Assembly: GCA_948474755.1 (NCBI GenBank)
Contig: CAOLHI010000967.1
Coordinates: 186,001-250,000 of the forward strand
Direction of reading: 5' to 3'
Length of the DNA stretch: 64,000 bases
DNA from: Ctenosaura bakeri
Taxonomy: Eukaryota; Chordata; Lepidosauria; Squamata; Iguanidae
The notes beneath the pieces were generated by a model. It saw nothing but the letters and a program-made list of their open reading frames with translations. It was not told the origin of the DNA and did no database searches. Each line of letters opens with the position of its first letter. Within the stretch, counting starts at the first letter, position 1. This document shows positions 52,118-62,800 of this stretch, in pieces. The translations under genes were made by a program, and so were the position numbers.

Positions 52118-52238
52118 CAGGGACAGGGAACATTTCACTGCAACTGTTTGGACTACAGTTCCTAGAAGCCCTACCCAACACGATAAGAGGTTGTGAGCAT
52201 TGTAGTCCAGAACATCTGATGAGCAAATGGTGTCCCTG
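52118..52238. mobile_element. Palindromic hAT MITE, 121 bp
   Basis: Left end CAGGGACAGGGAACATTT and right end AAATGGTGTCCCTG are inverted; the middle has TTTGGACTACAGTTCCTAG and CATTGTAGTCCAGAACATCT, mutually complementary. A common squamate foldback MITE type. Confidence 0.72.
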
Positions 52239-52278
52239 TTTTAAATGTGTAGCGTCTGCTCTAAATACCCTAAAGGTA

Positions 52279-52470
52279 TCATAGCCTGTATGATCTCAGA
52301 AAGATAACAGAACCATATGATCCTGCTAAGTACTTGGGAGAAAGACCACAAGGGAATACCTGATACTGTAGGCTATGGCAATGGCGAGCCACCTGTGAGT
52401 GCTCTTTGCTTAAGAAAATGCTGTGAAATTCATGAGATTGTCATAACTCAACAGGCAACATGAAATCACA
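52279..52470 (+). mobile_element. 5S rRNA-derived SINE (SINE3 type), forward
   Basis: The 5' part reads ATGATCTCAGAAAGATAACA, CTAAGTACTTGGGAGAAAGACC and GGGAATACCTGATACTGTAG, following the 5S rRNA 3' two-thirds including its internal promoter region. The body (GGCAATGGCGAGCCACCTGT, AAATTCATGAGATTGTCATA, ACTCAACAGGCAACATGAAA) matches the reverse-oriented copy at 39786. Confidence 0.82.
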
Positions 52471-53171
52471 TAGTTACATTATCTATTGTATAGTAAATCC
52501 ATTCTAAACAATCATACTAGGGATATAAAAACATTTGCAAATGTTCTGATCCTCAACAAGAAAAGATGTCTTCAAACATTAAGATACTCTATTGAGAAAA
52601 TTATATGCTGCTGTAATATTTTGCATAACCTTTTTGTAAAAATAATGAAAAAGTAAAATACTCTTTTGCATTTTTTGGGGTTTTTTTTTTTTTTAGGGGG
52701 AGTGGAGAAATGTTTCTTGTGTAAAAATGTGGATTTAGGAAAAAGAAAGTTAACTGGAAAATGACTTTTGTAATCTCACCCAGTGGAAGAAAACTTTGGA
52801 CATTACTTATTCTTGCATGCATGAAGATTTACCTCCCCAATTCTAAATGAAGTTTTTGAAACATTTGGGGAAATGCCACCCCTTTTTGTCCCAGTTTCCT
52901 CAACTGAAGTGAATAGCAATAGGCTTGAACACCTTTCCATGTTGTCAGGAAACTAAGCTTCCCAGGAAACTAAGCATTCAGGACAACATAGAGAGCCTCC
53001 CTTCATAGTGGTGACTCTCCTCATCAAATGGCTACTCTTCAGATGAGCAGAAGAAAGGGTGGGACAAGAACTACCCCCTACCCAATTCTCTATTCTGAAA
53101 TTCTGAACCTGAGAATCCTGTACCTGATTGCAACAAATCCCTTTCCCCAGGCCAAATTTCTTAACAACTGT

Positions 53172-53390
53172 AGGTTGTCAGGGTGGTGTAGTGGTTTGAG
53201 CACTGGACTATGATTCTGGAGATCAGAATCCCTGCTTGGCAATGGAAACTCACTGGGTTATTTTAAACAAGTCACATACTCTCAGCCTTAGAGGAAGACA
53301 GTGGAAAACCTCCTCTGATAAAGCTTACCACCAAAACCCAAAGATAAGGTTACCATAAGTTGGAGTTGGCTTGATGGCCCAGAAGAACAA
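53172..53390 (+). mobile_element. tRNA-derived SINE, full length
   Basis: Head GGTGGTGTAGTGGTTTGAGC (A box) and GATCAGAATCCCTGCTTGG (degraded B box), then AACTCACTGGGTTATTTTAA, CTCAGCCTTAGAGGAAGACA and ATAAGTTGGAGTTGGCTTGA. Gives the reference structure for the reverse copies at 16146, 36262, 46495 and 55296. Confidence 0.88.
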
Positions 53391-53561
53391 AAGCCATCTT
53401 TAAAAAAATATCTGTAGAAAGTACACGATACATGGTTTCCATGTCTGTCATGAGATGGTTATTGGGGCAGGAATAGACAACTTTAGTGTCCACTTTCAGT
53501 AATGGGTGATTGGTTGGGAGCCATATTCCAAAGAGGGTGGACAAATAATGCATTTGCAATA

Positions 53562-53764
53562 TGTCTAGGGTTCAAGTCCCTATTTGGTCATGGAAGGCCA
53601 CTGGGTGACCTTGGGTGAGTTACACTCTCTCATCCTTAGAGGAAGGCAAAGGAAAAACCCCTTTGGACAAATCTTGCCAAGAAAATCCTGTGGTAGGATT
53701 TCCTTAGGGTCATCATCCGTTGGAAACACAACAACACACAATACAACAACAATAACAACAACAA
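53562..53764 (+). mobile_element. tRNA-derived SINE, 5'-truncated
   Basis: Begins within the B box (GGGTTCAAGTCCCTATTTGG), runs through CACTGGGTGACCTTGGGTGA and AAATCTTGCCAAGAAAATCC to an ACAACAACAATAACAACAAC tail. Same orientation as the copy 180 bp upstream. Confidence 0.86.
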
Positions 53765-54399
53765 TTTTAAAGGGCCAAATGGATATTGGGAAATAATCTC
53801 CAGTCAGTGTTAGCATTCAAGCCACCTTAAATGGAAGAGACATGGAGAGCATCATCTTAGCCAGGACACTCCAGGATTTATCTTTGATAACTGCTTGACC
53901 ATTTAAAAATATCTGGGCGGGGGAAGGTTATACCTGAAGGTCTGGGGAGAATACATTATTACAGCCTACTGCCTTCTCTCTTAAAAGATTAGGCACTAGG
54001 AAGGCTTTCAAGACAAAAAGATGTGGCTGCCAAGAATGCTTGAGACCTGGCAGCACCTTTACTCTTCTTCTCCTTTTAACCAACTAACCATGGGTACAAA
54101 TGTCTCCTTATTACATCATTCTTGTGATTTGGGCTGTAACTGTGTGCAAAGTCTTGTACCTCCAGTTAGATTTTTAAGCAGCCTGATGGTGTTGAGTATT
54201 CTTCATCCAAACACAGTCCCAGGTGGAAAACTGATTTTGTTCTAATCAAAGTGTGGTGAATGAGAAATGATTGGCCACCCACGGACAATATATTTGCAGG
54301 GTCTTGTTTATCTCTTAAGTTCTACTGCAGTATATCCATGCTGTTTCTCCATGTATGAGCCTGTGAGCTTTTTTGCTGTACTAATCAATATTGTAAGCG

Positions 54400-55130
54400 A
54401 GGTAGCAAAAAATAGGCAGGATGAAAAATGGACCCTAAAGTAGCTAACTTCATCTTCAAAAGGAAAGGATGGCTGTCCAACATCTACCGTTTAAGTTTGG
54501 ATATGAAAAGACAGTAGCAGAGGAAGAAGAAAGAATTATAATACAAAATAAACTGTGGGCTTTGAATGAACTGTTGCAGTGACCTTGCCTTTTGTATGCC
54601 ATTATACAATTCAATGGCAGTGCACTCAAACCTTGCTCTCAATCAATATCCTATTAAAACAGCACACACACAAAAAGTCTCCATAAACTTAGTGGTTAGC
54701 TATGTTTATAAATGGAATTCAGCATAATTAGATGGTCAATAACATGCTGTACTAGTAATGTCAAAATGAACAGCACACATTTCATATCTGCAATTTTCTA
54801 CAGAGCTCTCTTACACAAGCTGCCGCAAACATTTGTTTGAAGAAAAAGACTGAGACGCTGATATCAGCCACAGTTGCCACATAAGTGCCCTCCCACCTTC
54901 TGTGTATTACTTGGTTATTAAAAAGACCTGCTGGTTAAGGGAAACTTTCACTTACCCCATTTAACCCTAGAGACACCTAGAGAGACCATTGCTGCTGTAG
55001 TGACCTAATACCTATTTATCTATTGGTGAGGTCAGATCCTGCTTTGGATAATTGTTTGGGGGTGGCTTATTATATTTGCAAAGAGATTAGTAAAGTATCT
55101 AATTAAAGCACAAAGCATGTAAATTAGTGA
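54400..55130. promoter_or_regulatory. Candidate conserved non-coding block
   Basis: A roughly 700 bp repeat-free island between a SINE cluster and further repeats. It has TAATTAG near 54727, CTAATTAAAG near 55098, CAATCAATAT near 54640, and a short segment around 54820-54880 retaining CpGs (GCCGCAAAC, GACGCTG). Lack of insertions in a repeat-dense neighbourhood and the mixed composition suggest constraint, which was not tested. Confidence 0.33.
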
Positions 55131-55295
55131 GGGGGGATAGATTTGCCAACTTGCCACAGTAACATCAGCTGATGTGCCACATTTTAAAAAAAGAGGTTGT
55201 AAATACATGCAGGATTTGTTATTAGAACTATAGCTTCATTTAATTTAAACAATCTACTGACACAATTTCTGAACCTTTATAAACAGTTACTTCAG

Positions 55296-55510
55296 TTGTT
55301 GTTGCTGTTGTGTATGTTCAAGTAATTTCCAATTTATGGTGACTGTAGGCAAGATTTATTTAGATGGGATTTCCAATTGCTCTCCTCTGAAGAAGAGAAT
55401 GTGACTTGTCCATGACCATCCTGTGGATTTCCATGGCCAAGTGAGGACACAAACCCTGATCTCTCAGAGTCCTAGTCCAGGACTAAAGCCGCTACACTGT
55501 TCTGGATCTC
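55296..55510 (-). mobile_element. tRNA-derived SINE, reverse
   Basis: Starts with the complement of an AAC-repeat tail (GTTGTTGTTGCTGTTGTG), then TCAAGTAATTTCCAATTTAT and CCATGGCCAAGTGAGGACAC, ending near the complement of the tRNA-like head (AAAGCCGCTACACTGTTCTG). Confidence 0.8.
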
Positions 55511-55717
55511 TCATTATTCTGGTTAGTCCGTTGCAATTGTCATTACACGAAGACTAAGGGCAGATTGGGTTAGCTGCTGATGGAGACAAGCAAAAAATCA
55601 GAAGAACAGCATAAGCAACTATTGACATGTTTGTCAACAGAACAGGGATAGCATTTCTGTGGCTCTCTAGATACTGATGAACAACTACTCCAGTCACACC
55701 CTCATTTCTGATGGTCA

Positions 55718-55902
55718 GAGCTGTTTGGCAGTGGAGTATGCTGCCTTGGAGTATGGTGGAGTCTCCTCTTTTGGAGGTTTTTAAGCAGAGGCTGGGTGGC
55801 CATCTGGCAGGAGAGCTTTGATGTGGGTTCCTGCATGGCAGGGGGTTGGACTGGATGGCCCCTGTGGTCTCTTCCAACTCTATGATTCTATGATTCTATG
55901 AT
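55718..55902 (+). mobile_element. CR1-type LINE 3' end
   Basis: GGCAGTGGAGTATGCTGCCT, GGTGGAGTCTCCTCTTTTGG, CAGGGGGTTGGACTGGATGG and CTATGATTCTATGATTCTAT form a clear CR1-group 3' end with the tandem 8-bp terminus, better preserved than the copy at 30445. Confidence 0.88.
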
Positions 55903-56075
55903 AAGGACTGATGGGAATTAGCATACAATAATATGTGGAGGACCATTGAGTCCCATTTTGGGAGAAAGGTAGGATATAAATCAAATAAATGTATAAATAA
56001 CATATTTCCCAACCCTTTATCACAGCAGTGTAAGCAGAGCGCATGAATATGAATGAATGAGTACTGCACATTAAT

Positions 56076-56734
56076 GAGTACTGTGAATATCCACTGGACC
56101 CACCGCATCCACAAGGTTGGGATCTGTGAATTTAAGCCACCACAAATACAAAAGCATACAACGCTGCACTTTTATACATTTGAATCAGCAGTGGAGAGCA
56201 TGCCAGACACTTGCTTCTGTCTTCAAGTTGACATGATTCATTTGCAAGGTAGAAGCAGGCAGCTGTGCAAACCTCACCTCACAAGACCTCACCTTACAGG
56301 CAGATGTATAAGCTTACTGTATAAGACTAACCTTGTGAGGCTTCGCAGTCTCTCTCCAAGCTTCACGAGGCTTGCAGAGAGACTGCAAATCCTTGAAGAC
56401 TAGGCTTATATGGTAAGCCTATACATTGTTAAAAATGTTGGAGGGCAGCAGCAGCAGGACTGGCAAGCCACAGCTGACAGGTGTGCCACATTCTTTGGGC
56501 TCCCTTGCCTCTGAGGAACATGCCAGCCAGGTTCCCTGAAGGCTGAGGAGGCTGAGGAATGTCGCACACCTGGCAGCTAGGGCTTGCCTCTTCCACTGCC
56601 CTACATCATTTTTAGTAGGGGCTTATTGCATTAGCCTCACCTCATGAAGCTTTGTTGCATTTCTGCAAACCTCACAAGGCTGACCTGAACGTGCATGCTT
56701 TTTGGTATCCCTCAAGAATAGCAAGGGCCCACTG
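56076..56734. mobile_element. Probable pogo/Tigger-like element or composite
   Basis: The right end GCAAGGGCCCACTG is followed by TA and matches the Tigger MITE terminus at 62801. A possible left boundary, about 56076, has ATATCCACTGGACC. The interior has local AGGCTT/TTCACGAGG inverted and direct repeats (GAGAGACTGCAA against GCAGTCTCTCTC). Left end uncertain. Confidence 0.4.
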
Positions 56735-57015
56735 TAGTTGTATGTGAATGAGAATAGAAAAGTAAGTGAATAGGAATAGATAGCAAGAACATAATGCACA
56801 CAGAAACACATTACTGATTTAGAGAAGTTTCCCTTTGTAAGGTAAATAACCTGTAGGAGGAGTTATTCTCATAGCAGGCTGTTCATGCTCTAAGACAGCG
56901 GTTCTCAACCTGTGGGTCACGACCCCTATGGGGGTCAAGTGACCCTTTCACAGGGGTCGCCTAAGACCATCGGAAAATACATATTTTTGATGGTCTTGGG
57001 CTCCATTCCCTCCTC

Positions 57016-57151
57016 GGTGGTGGTGCACAAACGCAAGCCACGTGCTCGCGTCCTCCTGCCCCCTTTGGTGGGAGCGTGTGCAGCCACACGCACTCCTGCC
57101 AAAGGGGGCAGGAGGACGCGAGCGCGTGGCTCGCGCTTGCGCACCACCACC
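57016..57151. repeat. CpG-rich perfect-class hairpin
   Basis: Arms 57016-57080 and 57085-57151 are inverted with a 4-nt loop (CAGC). Differences between arms are nearly all CpG-type transitions plus a 2-bp indel. Shared core GTCCTCCTGCCCCCTTTGG. Confidence 0.93.
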
Positions 57152-57519
57152 CAGGGAAGATGGGGGGGCTCAGCAGCGTCACCACAGCAGGAGCATCCTG
57201 AGGGAAATTTGTGCCTCTCCTGAGGAGGTACCAGCGCAGGAACGACGGCAAGCCAGGCCAGGCTTCTCCCACAAGCGCTGCGGGAATGACTTCAGCCGCC
57301 GCTGCCGTCGTGCACTTCAACTCCCCTGAGGGCATTGGAGGCGATACCCAGCCTCACCCCCCCCCCACGGAGCAAACGCTTGGTAAGGAGAGGGCGGCTT
57401 CTTGGCTCGGCCTGTGGCTTGGTGCCCTGCTGGCCTGGATGGAGGGATGGAGAAGGCTTCGGCTTCTCTCGCTGGCCCTAACGTGCACCTACCCCCCGAT
57501 TGGGCGGATACCTTTTAAA

Positions 57520-57595
57520 CATTAATAGAGGGGGGGAGAAACCCCAGGCCTATGGTAATAGGCCCGGGGTTTCTTTTTATTCCCCTCTATTAATG
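57520..57595. repeat. Inverted repeat with 4-nt loop
   Basis: The left arm runs CATTAATAGAGGGG ... GAAACCCCAGGCCTAT and the right arm ATAGGCCCGGGGTTTC ... CCCCTCTATTAATG, around GGTA. A few-base indel lies in the middle. Confidence 0.93.
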
Positions 57596-57984
57596 CCACC
57601 GTGGAAACTGATTTGCTGCTAAGTGGACACCAGGAGTAGGCAGTTTGGCTCCTTCCGAGGATTTTGGACACCTGTCTTACTCAGAGTGGCGGGTGGTTGA
57701 GGATTGTGGGACCTGTAATCTGAAATATCTGGAGGGTGTCAGGCTTAAAATTGCCAGATTGAAAGCTGGAGAGAGCTGTATAGAAGAGAGGATTTCAGCA
57801 GCTGCCAGGTAACAAGCAACACCTGGTGAAATTCTCTTTTCTATACAACCCTTAAGGGTACAGTAGGCTTCTCCGTTCCCCCCCTCCACTGGCAACCTTA
57901 TAGCTTTCTAGTTGCTTCACTTGTGTTAGTGGCAAGGGCAGCTGTCCCTGAGTTTTTCTATGTTTTTGTCCCCAGCCTGGACAA

Positions 57985-58085
57985 CTGGAGTAATGAGTCT
58001 GGAAGTCTTGGGGAACAGGCGGGATATAAATAAAGTTAATAATGGTGATCATGATGTTAATGATGACAACAACAATAATAATGGC
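57985..58085 (+). mobile_element. Retroposon 3' tail fragment
   Basis: CTTGGGGAACAGGCGGGATA followed by TAAATAAAGTTAATAATGG and an AACAATAATAAT run is the tail phrase (GGCGGGATATAAATAAA) common to squamate SINE/LINE 3' ends. Confidence 0.55.
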
Positions 58086-58530
58086 TCTTTTCCCTTTGGA
58101 TACCGTATTGTTTTAGTTGGGAATGTCATTGCAAAATACTGATTGGGTCCTTTAAAGTGCTATAAATAGAAACTATCTCCTTGCTTAATAACCTGTTCAC
58201 TAGAGGTAGAATGGAGACAAAATTCAAGACCTTCTATGTTACTTGTATGTACTTTAAAAGTGACTTCTGGTTCTTTCTTCTTTCCCCCAAGAATTAAAAG
58301 TAGAAATATTTGTTATACAGTAAATTAGAGTGAGCAACTGTGGCTTCAGATTTTTTTTTTTAAGTGACTGCAACACCCAGGTTTTGTCAAGTGGCTGCAA
58401 CACCCACAGTTTTATTAGGGCTGCTAAGAGTTCTTGGTCAGAGGCATGCAGTTGCAAGTAGTTTTGTGTGAGGAAATATCCAGCATGTGGCAGAGTTAAC
58501 ATTTGCATGTAGGAACTATTTCTGTGTAAA

Positions 58531-58738
58531 GTCAAAGGCTTTCATGGCCGGAATCTATAGGTTGTTGTGGGTTTTCCAGGCTTTGAGGCTGTGTTCTATT
58601 AGTATTTTCTCCTGATGTTTTGCCTGCATCTGTGGCTGACATCTTCAGAGGAACTGAAGCCACAGATGCAGGTGAAACATCAGGAGAAAATACTAATAGA
58701 ACACAGCCTCAAAGCCTGGAAAACCCACAACAACCTAT
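58531..58738. mobile_element. Foldback made of two opposed repeat ends (Penelope-like?)
   Basis: Arms 58557-58637 and 58658-58738 are inverted with about 79 of 81 bases identical around a 20-bp spacer. The outer left phrase GGCTTTCATGGCCGGAATCT and the arms (CAGGAGAAAATACTAATAGA) match a dispersed sauropsid repeat that I associate with Penelope-like elements. That class assignment is from memory and uncertain. Confidence 0.75.
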
Positions 58739-60389
58739 TTCTTAGTGTTTTGTGTCAAAAATCCATTTTCCTTCTGCTCTCTCTCTCTTCTTCTCCATTT
58801 TCCTGCTTTGTCCTTAGTTTACTTTCACTGCTGTAAACTGAGTTCAAAGTCCACAAATAATTGATCTTTGTTGTGCTCTTGCAAAGACTGCCCCGAGAAT
58901 TTCTGATCTGGTGAGAAAGAAGCAATCTCAGCCCTCGCACTGACGTTGGCATTTTACGCATACTGTCACAAAATGTAGCAGTGTAATTTACTGTTGTTAT
59001 ATTAAGACTGTTACTCATGCTACACCATGCTTTAAAACAAAATATCATTTATTTGTAATTAGAAATAAATATTTCACAATATATAATTACATATTGTTTT
59101 TGTGATTAATCACTATGCTTTAGTTATGTTCAATTTGTAACAATGAAAATACATCCTGCATATCAGATATTTACATTACGATTCATAACAGTAGCAAAAT
59201 TACAGTTATGAAGTAGCAATGAAAATAATTTTATGGTTGGGGGTCACCACAACATGAGGAACTGTATTAAAGGGTCGTGGCATTAGGAAGGTTGAGAACC
59301 ACTGCTCTAAGATCTCATGCTGAGGGCCTTCTCCATGTTTCTTCTCCAGTGGAGATAATGTTTTTGAACAATTGGGTAAAAGAGTTTCTTGGCAGCAATA
59401 AATTTGGCAGAGAAGTAAGGTATTCCTCACAAGGCTTGGAGTCAATACCAGATCAGTGCCCTCTGAACCCTAGACAGTGGCTATTCCTGCACTAAATATT
59501 ACAGCACATATCACCGTGTATCAAATAAAATCTAAGCAGTTTTGTAATAAAGTTTTAGTTCTTCCTGAGGAACTTGGAGGTTTTTCAAATGACAGGAATA
59601 GATGTGGAGAAGTACTGGTATACTTTAAATTGATGTTATCATGGGTGACTCTGGCAAAGTCATTCGGCAGTCCTAGTGACTGAAATGTATCCCTTGTGTA
59701 TCGTGGGGTTTGTGACCTGACCACCCAGTCAGCTGAAACTGGATTCCAAGGCAGTATTAATTCAGTTAGACAATCTTTACACACGAGTCCAAGCAGAGGC
59801 TGAAGGAGAAGCTAGTTTTTTCACTGAATAAATACAACTTACTGTGCATTCATGTTCCAAGTAGGTTCTTTTATTATATGAGCAATACATTAGATTGGAA
59901 GCAATTTGAAAACCTCTGTCTTCTTCTGCCATGTTGGAATCATTATGACTAATGACTTGTAAAAAACCCACAGTGTTTGGATATGATTTTTCATACATTT
60001 GCTTCCCAGGCAAGATTTCTAAAACAGAACTGCAAAGCTTATGATAGGCCCATCATTAAACATAAAACCAACTTCTTCACTGCTCCCTATCATCAAACAA
60101 GGTCACTGGATTCTTTGGCTCAAATGGACATGAGGAATGTGCAAGTAGGTTTTCATGTCACAAAAGGCTCAGGTGCCTGCTGGAACCTTTTCTGATTTCA
60201 TGTTTTGCAACGTATTTGAAATGATAAGGCACAGAGGTAAAAATCTTGTTTTTAAAAAATTAAAATAAAGAATTCCTTGGTGGGTTTATCCAGTTTCTGT
60301 GCTGTCTACAAAGTTCTACTTGTGATGAGTGTCATTAATGATGGATTGAAAAGAGGAAAAGTGGGAGGAAAAAGGAAAAGAAGCAGCAC

Positions 60390-60500
60390 CTTTAAGACTG
60401 ACTGGTTTTTATTTTAGCATGAGTTTTTGTGGATATAAGCCCACTCTTCAGATGCAGTACCCAGTGGTATTAAGGCCTCAAGTGTAAAGCATATTATACA
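60390..60500 (+). repeat. Fragment of dispersed sauropsid repeat
   Basis: AGCAGCACCTTTAAGACTGA, then ATGAGTTTTTGTGGATATAA and CCACTCTTCAGATGCA follow a widespread repeat phrase (AGCACCTTTAAGACTAAC ... CCACTTCATCAGATGC). Class not assigned. Confidence 0.5.
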
Positions 60501-60838
60501 ATTGTGGAGGTGAGATAGAATATAATAGGATCTAGAAAGATGCAAGTGATTTCCCTTGCCTTAAATTTTCAAAGGGCTGGATAAGACAGTACAGATCTTT
60601 ACAGTGATCAGATAGCGTTGATGTGTGAAAGCAATAAATCTGCTTACAAAAAATCAATTTCCTTGGGTTCAACCACTTTTCTGAGAAGATTCCTTTTGTT
60701 TCACATGCAGTAGTGAAGACTCTTGTATTCATACATGTAGTGTGCTGTGAAGCCATGGTCTTTGTTTGTACCTCGGTTAATGGATTGGAATTTGTGAATG
60801 TAATTCAATTAAGCTGTTTCTTTTTCTAATCTTTCTTT

Positions 60839-61314
60839 GGCCCTTTCCACACCAGGGTAATAAAACATTGTAGCGCGACCTCTAACGGAGATCATCTATA
60901 CTGTAAAGTGGATTGGGGCAGACTATTTTAGTGTAGTTCCACACCCCATTCCGCGCAGGAGCGACCGGAGGTGGTGGCGTTGCGTGCTTTTTAAAAACCA
61001 CTTTTGATGAGGTTTTTAAAAAGCACAGAGCGTGCAGCCCCATGCAACCCCGTCACAGCACCCAGTGTAGATTTGCAGGCGCGTGCAAGTGCGTGCCTGC
61101 AGATCTGCCGGGGTGGGCTTCCGGCTGGCGAACTTCTCCAGTTGGTGGAGAGCCTCCGCCAGCCGTAAGCCGCCATTTTGGATGCCGCAGGACGCCAAGG
61201 AGTGTGGAGCAGCGAAAGCGCGCTGCCCTGCGTGGTGACGGACTTACCCGGTTGCCGGTAAGCTCCGTTTCAGCACATTTTACCCTGTTTCTCCCTCCAC
61301 GTGTGAAAAAGACC
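60839..61314 (-). mobile_element. GC-rich MITE, family GGCCCTTTCC, copy 4 (476 bp)
   Basis: Starts GGCCCTTTCCACACCAGGG and ends CCACGTGTGAAAAAGACC; flanked by TTT on both sides (60836-60838, 61315-61317). Same orientation as copy 3, with shared TTTTTAAAAACCACTTTTGA and CGCCAGCCGTAAGCCGCC. Open frames inside are repeat-derived. Confidence 0.9.
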
Positions 61315-61539
61315 TTTGTGATTTCCTTGTTCAAGGACTTCAGGCTGTAAATCCCTTATTCTATGCCCAGGAAGGTTGAAATGTTCTACAAATAGTTTGG
61401 GTGCATTGCCATTTCTGATGCCTGTAATATTGCTTCTAGGGTAGATATGGGGATAGACCTGGCATCTGGATTTGTGGCAGGTTCTTGTCCCTGTATTACC
61501 ATTCATGTTATGTATCCTATTGTAAGTGAGCAGTCATTT

Positions 61540-62420
61540 GAGATTTGCAGGCTGCCTGTAGGCCAATAAAGGCTTGTCTCCCTGTCAGAGTCCAACTCCC
61601 TGCCTGTTCCTCACTGCCAGCAAGGTGGAGGAGGCAAGAATACTTGCTGCGAGGAAGAGGAGGAGGCAGTGAGGAATGTCCGATACAACAACTACTGAGA
61701 AAACCACAGAGCCAAGCCAAGCAAGGTCCATCCAGAGGGGTCAAGGGAACCAGAACACGAGGGTCATGAGACTTGCAAGTAATTTGCTACAAGCAGAGAG
61801 CAAGCCACGCTGAGAGACCTAAATAGGCACAGAGAACAGGTGTTACTTGTCATTGATTCCTCAGTCTAGCCAATGCAGCTTCCACAGCTTTCTGAGCTGC
61901 CCGTTTCAGCCTCCTTCATGACTGGGGGATAAGGGGCTCAAGTGACTGTAATTCTTCCAAATCACTGTTGGTTCTTGTTCCCTCTCCCTCTGGAGCTGGT
62001 TGGGGGAACTCTGCCTCTGCTTGTCCTTCAACTGATGGGAATGTTTGCAAGTTGGTTTGGTCAATCACTGGCTCTGTTCCTGGCACAATCAGTTGCCCTT
62101 TGACCTCAGAGCCATCATCTACCACATCTACCAGAGCCTATTAGATGGCTGTGTTATTATCCAAAATTGGTTGTGTTTGCGTGGTCTCAGCTGGGGACTG
62201 TAGGTGACAACTAGGGATGTTCTGTCATTTTATTCTGTCTTATAGTAGATGGTTTCTGTGTACTAACCTTGTCCTGTTGATTTAGGTGGGTATTGTAGTT
62301 TTGAGAAATGACTGTTGCAGATCCAAGAGCTTTGAGTCTCTGTCTTGTGGATCTGAGCAGATGCAGTTGTATCAGAGGAGTTGGCTGTGATGGGTGTCAT
62401 CCAAGCATGATCAGCTGGTA
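61540..62420. repeat. Unassigned GC-richer, repeat-like segment
   Basis: Compositionally distinct from its surroundings, with GGAGGAGGCAGTGAGGAATG and a stretch of Glu/Pro-type codons on the - strand (about 62125-61916). It looks like a decayed LTR-retroelement or other repeat, but no terminal repeats or motifs could be fixed. Confidence 0.3.
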
Positions 62421-62800
62421 CCTTGAGTTCACCATTCACTCTGTTTCCAACATTCAGGCAGAAGTGTCAGTAGTTGTGTAGTACATTGTCCTACAAGAGC
62501 ATGATATTACCAGAGTTGTGTGAACTTCAAAGTTTGCACAATGAGGTGAGGAAAACCTAAAGGAAAAACCTCTGGAAAAAAAGTCCAGTAAAGACTGAGG
62601 ACAGTCTGTGGCTGTGAAATGCTGAGTAGTATGGGGAATGGAATGGAGTAGGCACTGAACTCCACACTGCAAAAATTTTCCTTTGCAGAGCCTATTTGTT
62701 TCACACCTATTTGTACACCATATCCCAGAGTAGGATATGTCCTCTTTGTGTGTTGCTTGGAGTCATCTGGTTGTCACTATGGGAACTGAATGCTACAGTA

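Larger units (their letters stand above)
56896..59304 (+). mobile_element. SPIN-family (hAT) element, 2409 bp, no recognisable transposase
   Basis: The left end CAGCGGTTCTCAACCTGTGG and right end GGTTGAGAACCACTG are inverse; flanked by a perfect 8-bp duplication CTCTAAGA (56888-56895, 59305-59312), as expected of hAT transposition. The left 90 bp (GGGGTCGCCTAAGACCATCG) and right 140 bp (TTACGATTCATAACAGTAGC, TTATGGTTGGGGGTCACCAC) match, from memory, the SPIN/URR1-type hAT elements known in rodents, opossum, bats and Anolis and attributed to horizontal transfer. The interior has no long transposase frame; it holds a GC-rich segment (57010-57500), three hairpins and retroposon-like tails. Confidence 0.85.

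Noticed and set aside
52279..52400. Possible 5S rRNA gene
   Set aside because: Only part of the 5S sequence is present with many changes, and it continues into a SINE body also seen at 39786.
53172..53260. Possible tRNA gene
   Set aside because: The A and B boxes are those of a SINE head; no cloverleaf with a clear anticodon arm can be drawn and the same sequence recurs five times.
56912..57525. Several overlapping frames of 71-124 codons in a GC-rich stretch
   Set aside because: They come from the CpG-rich hairpin and neighbouring low-stop GC-rich DNA inside the SPIN-ended element. The two strands give similar proteins because of the palindrome; no hAT motif is seen.
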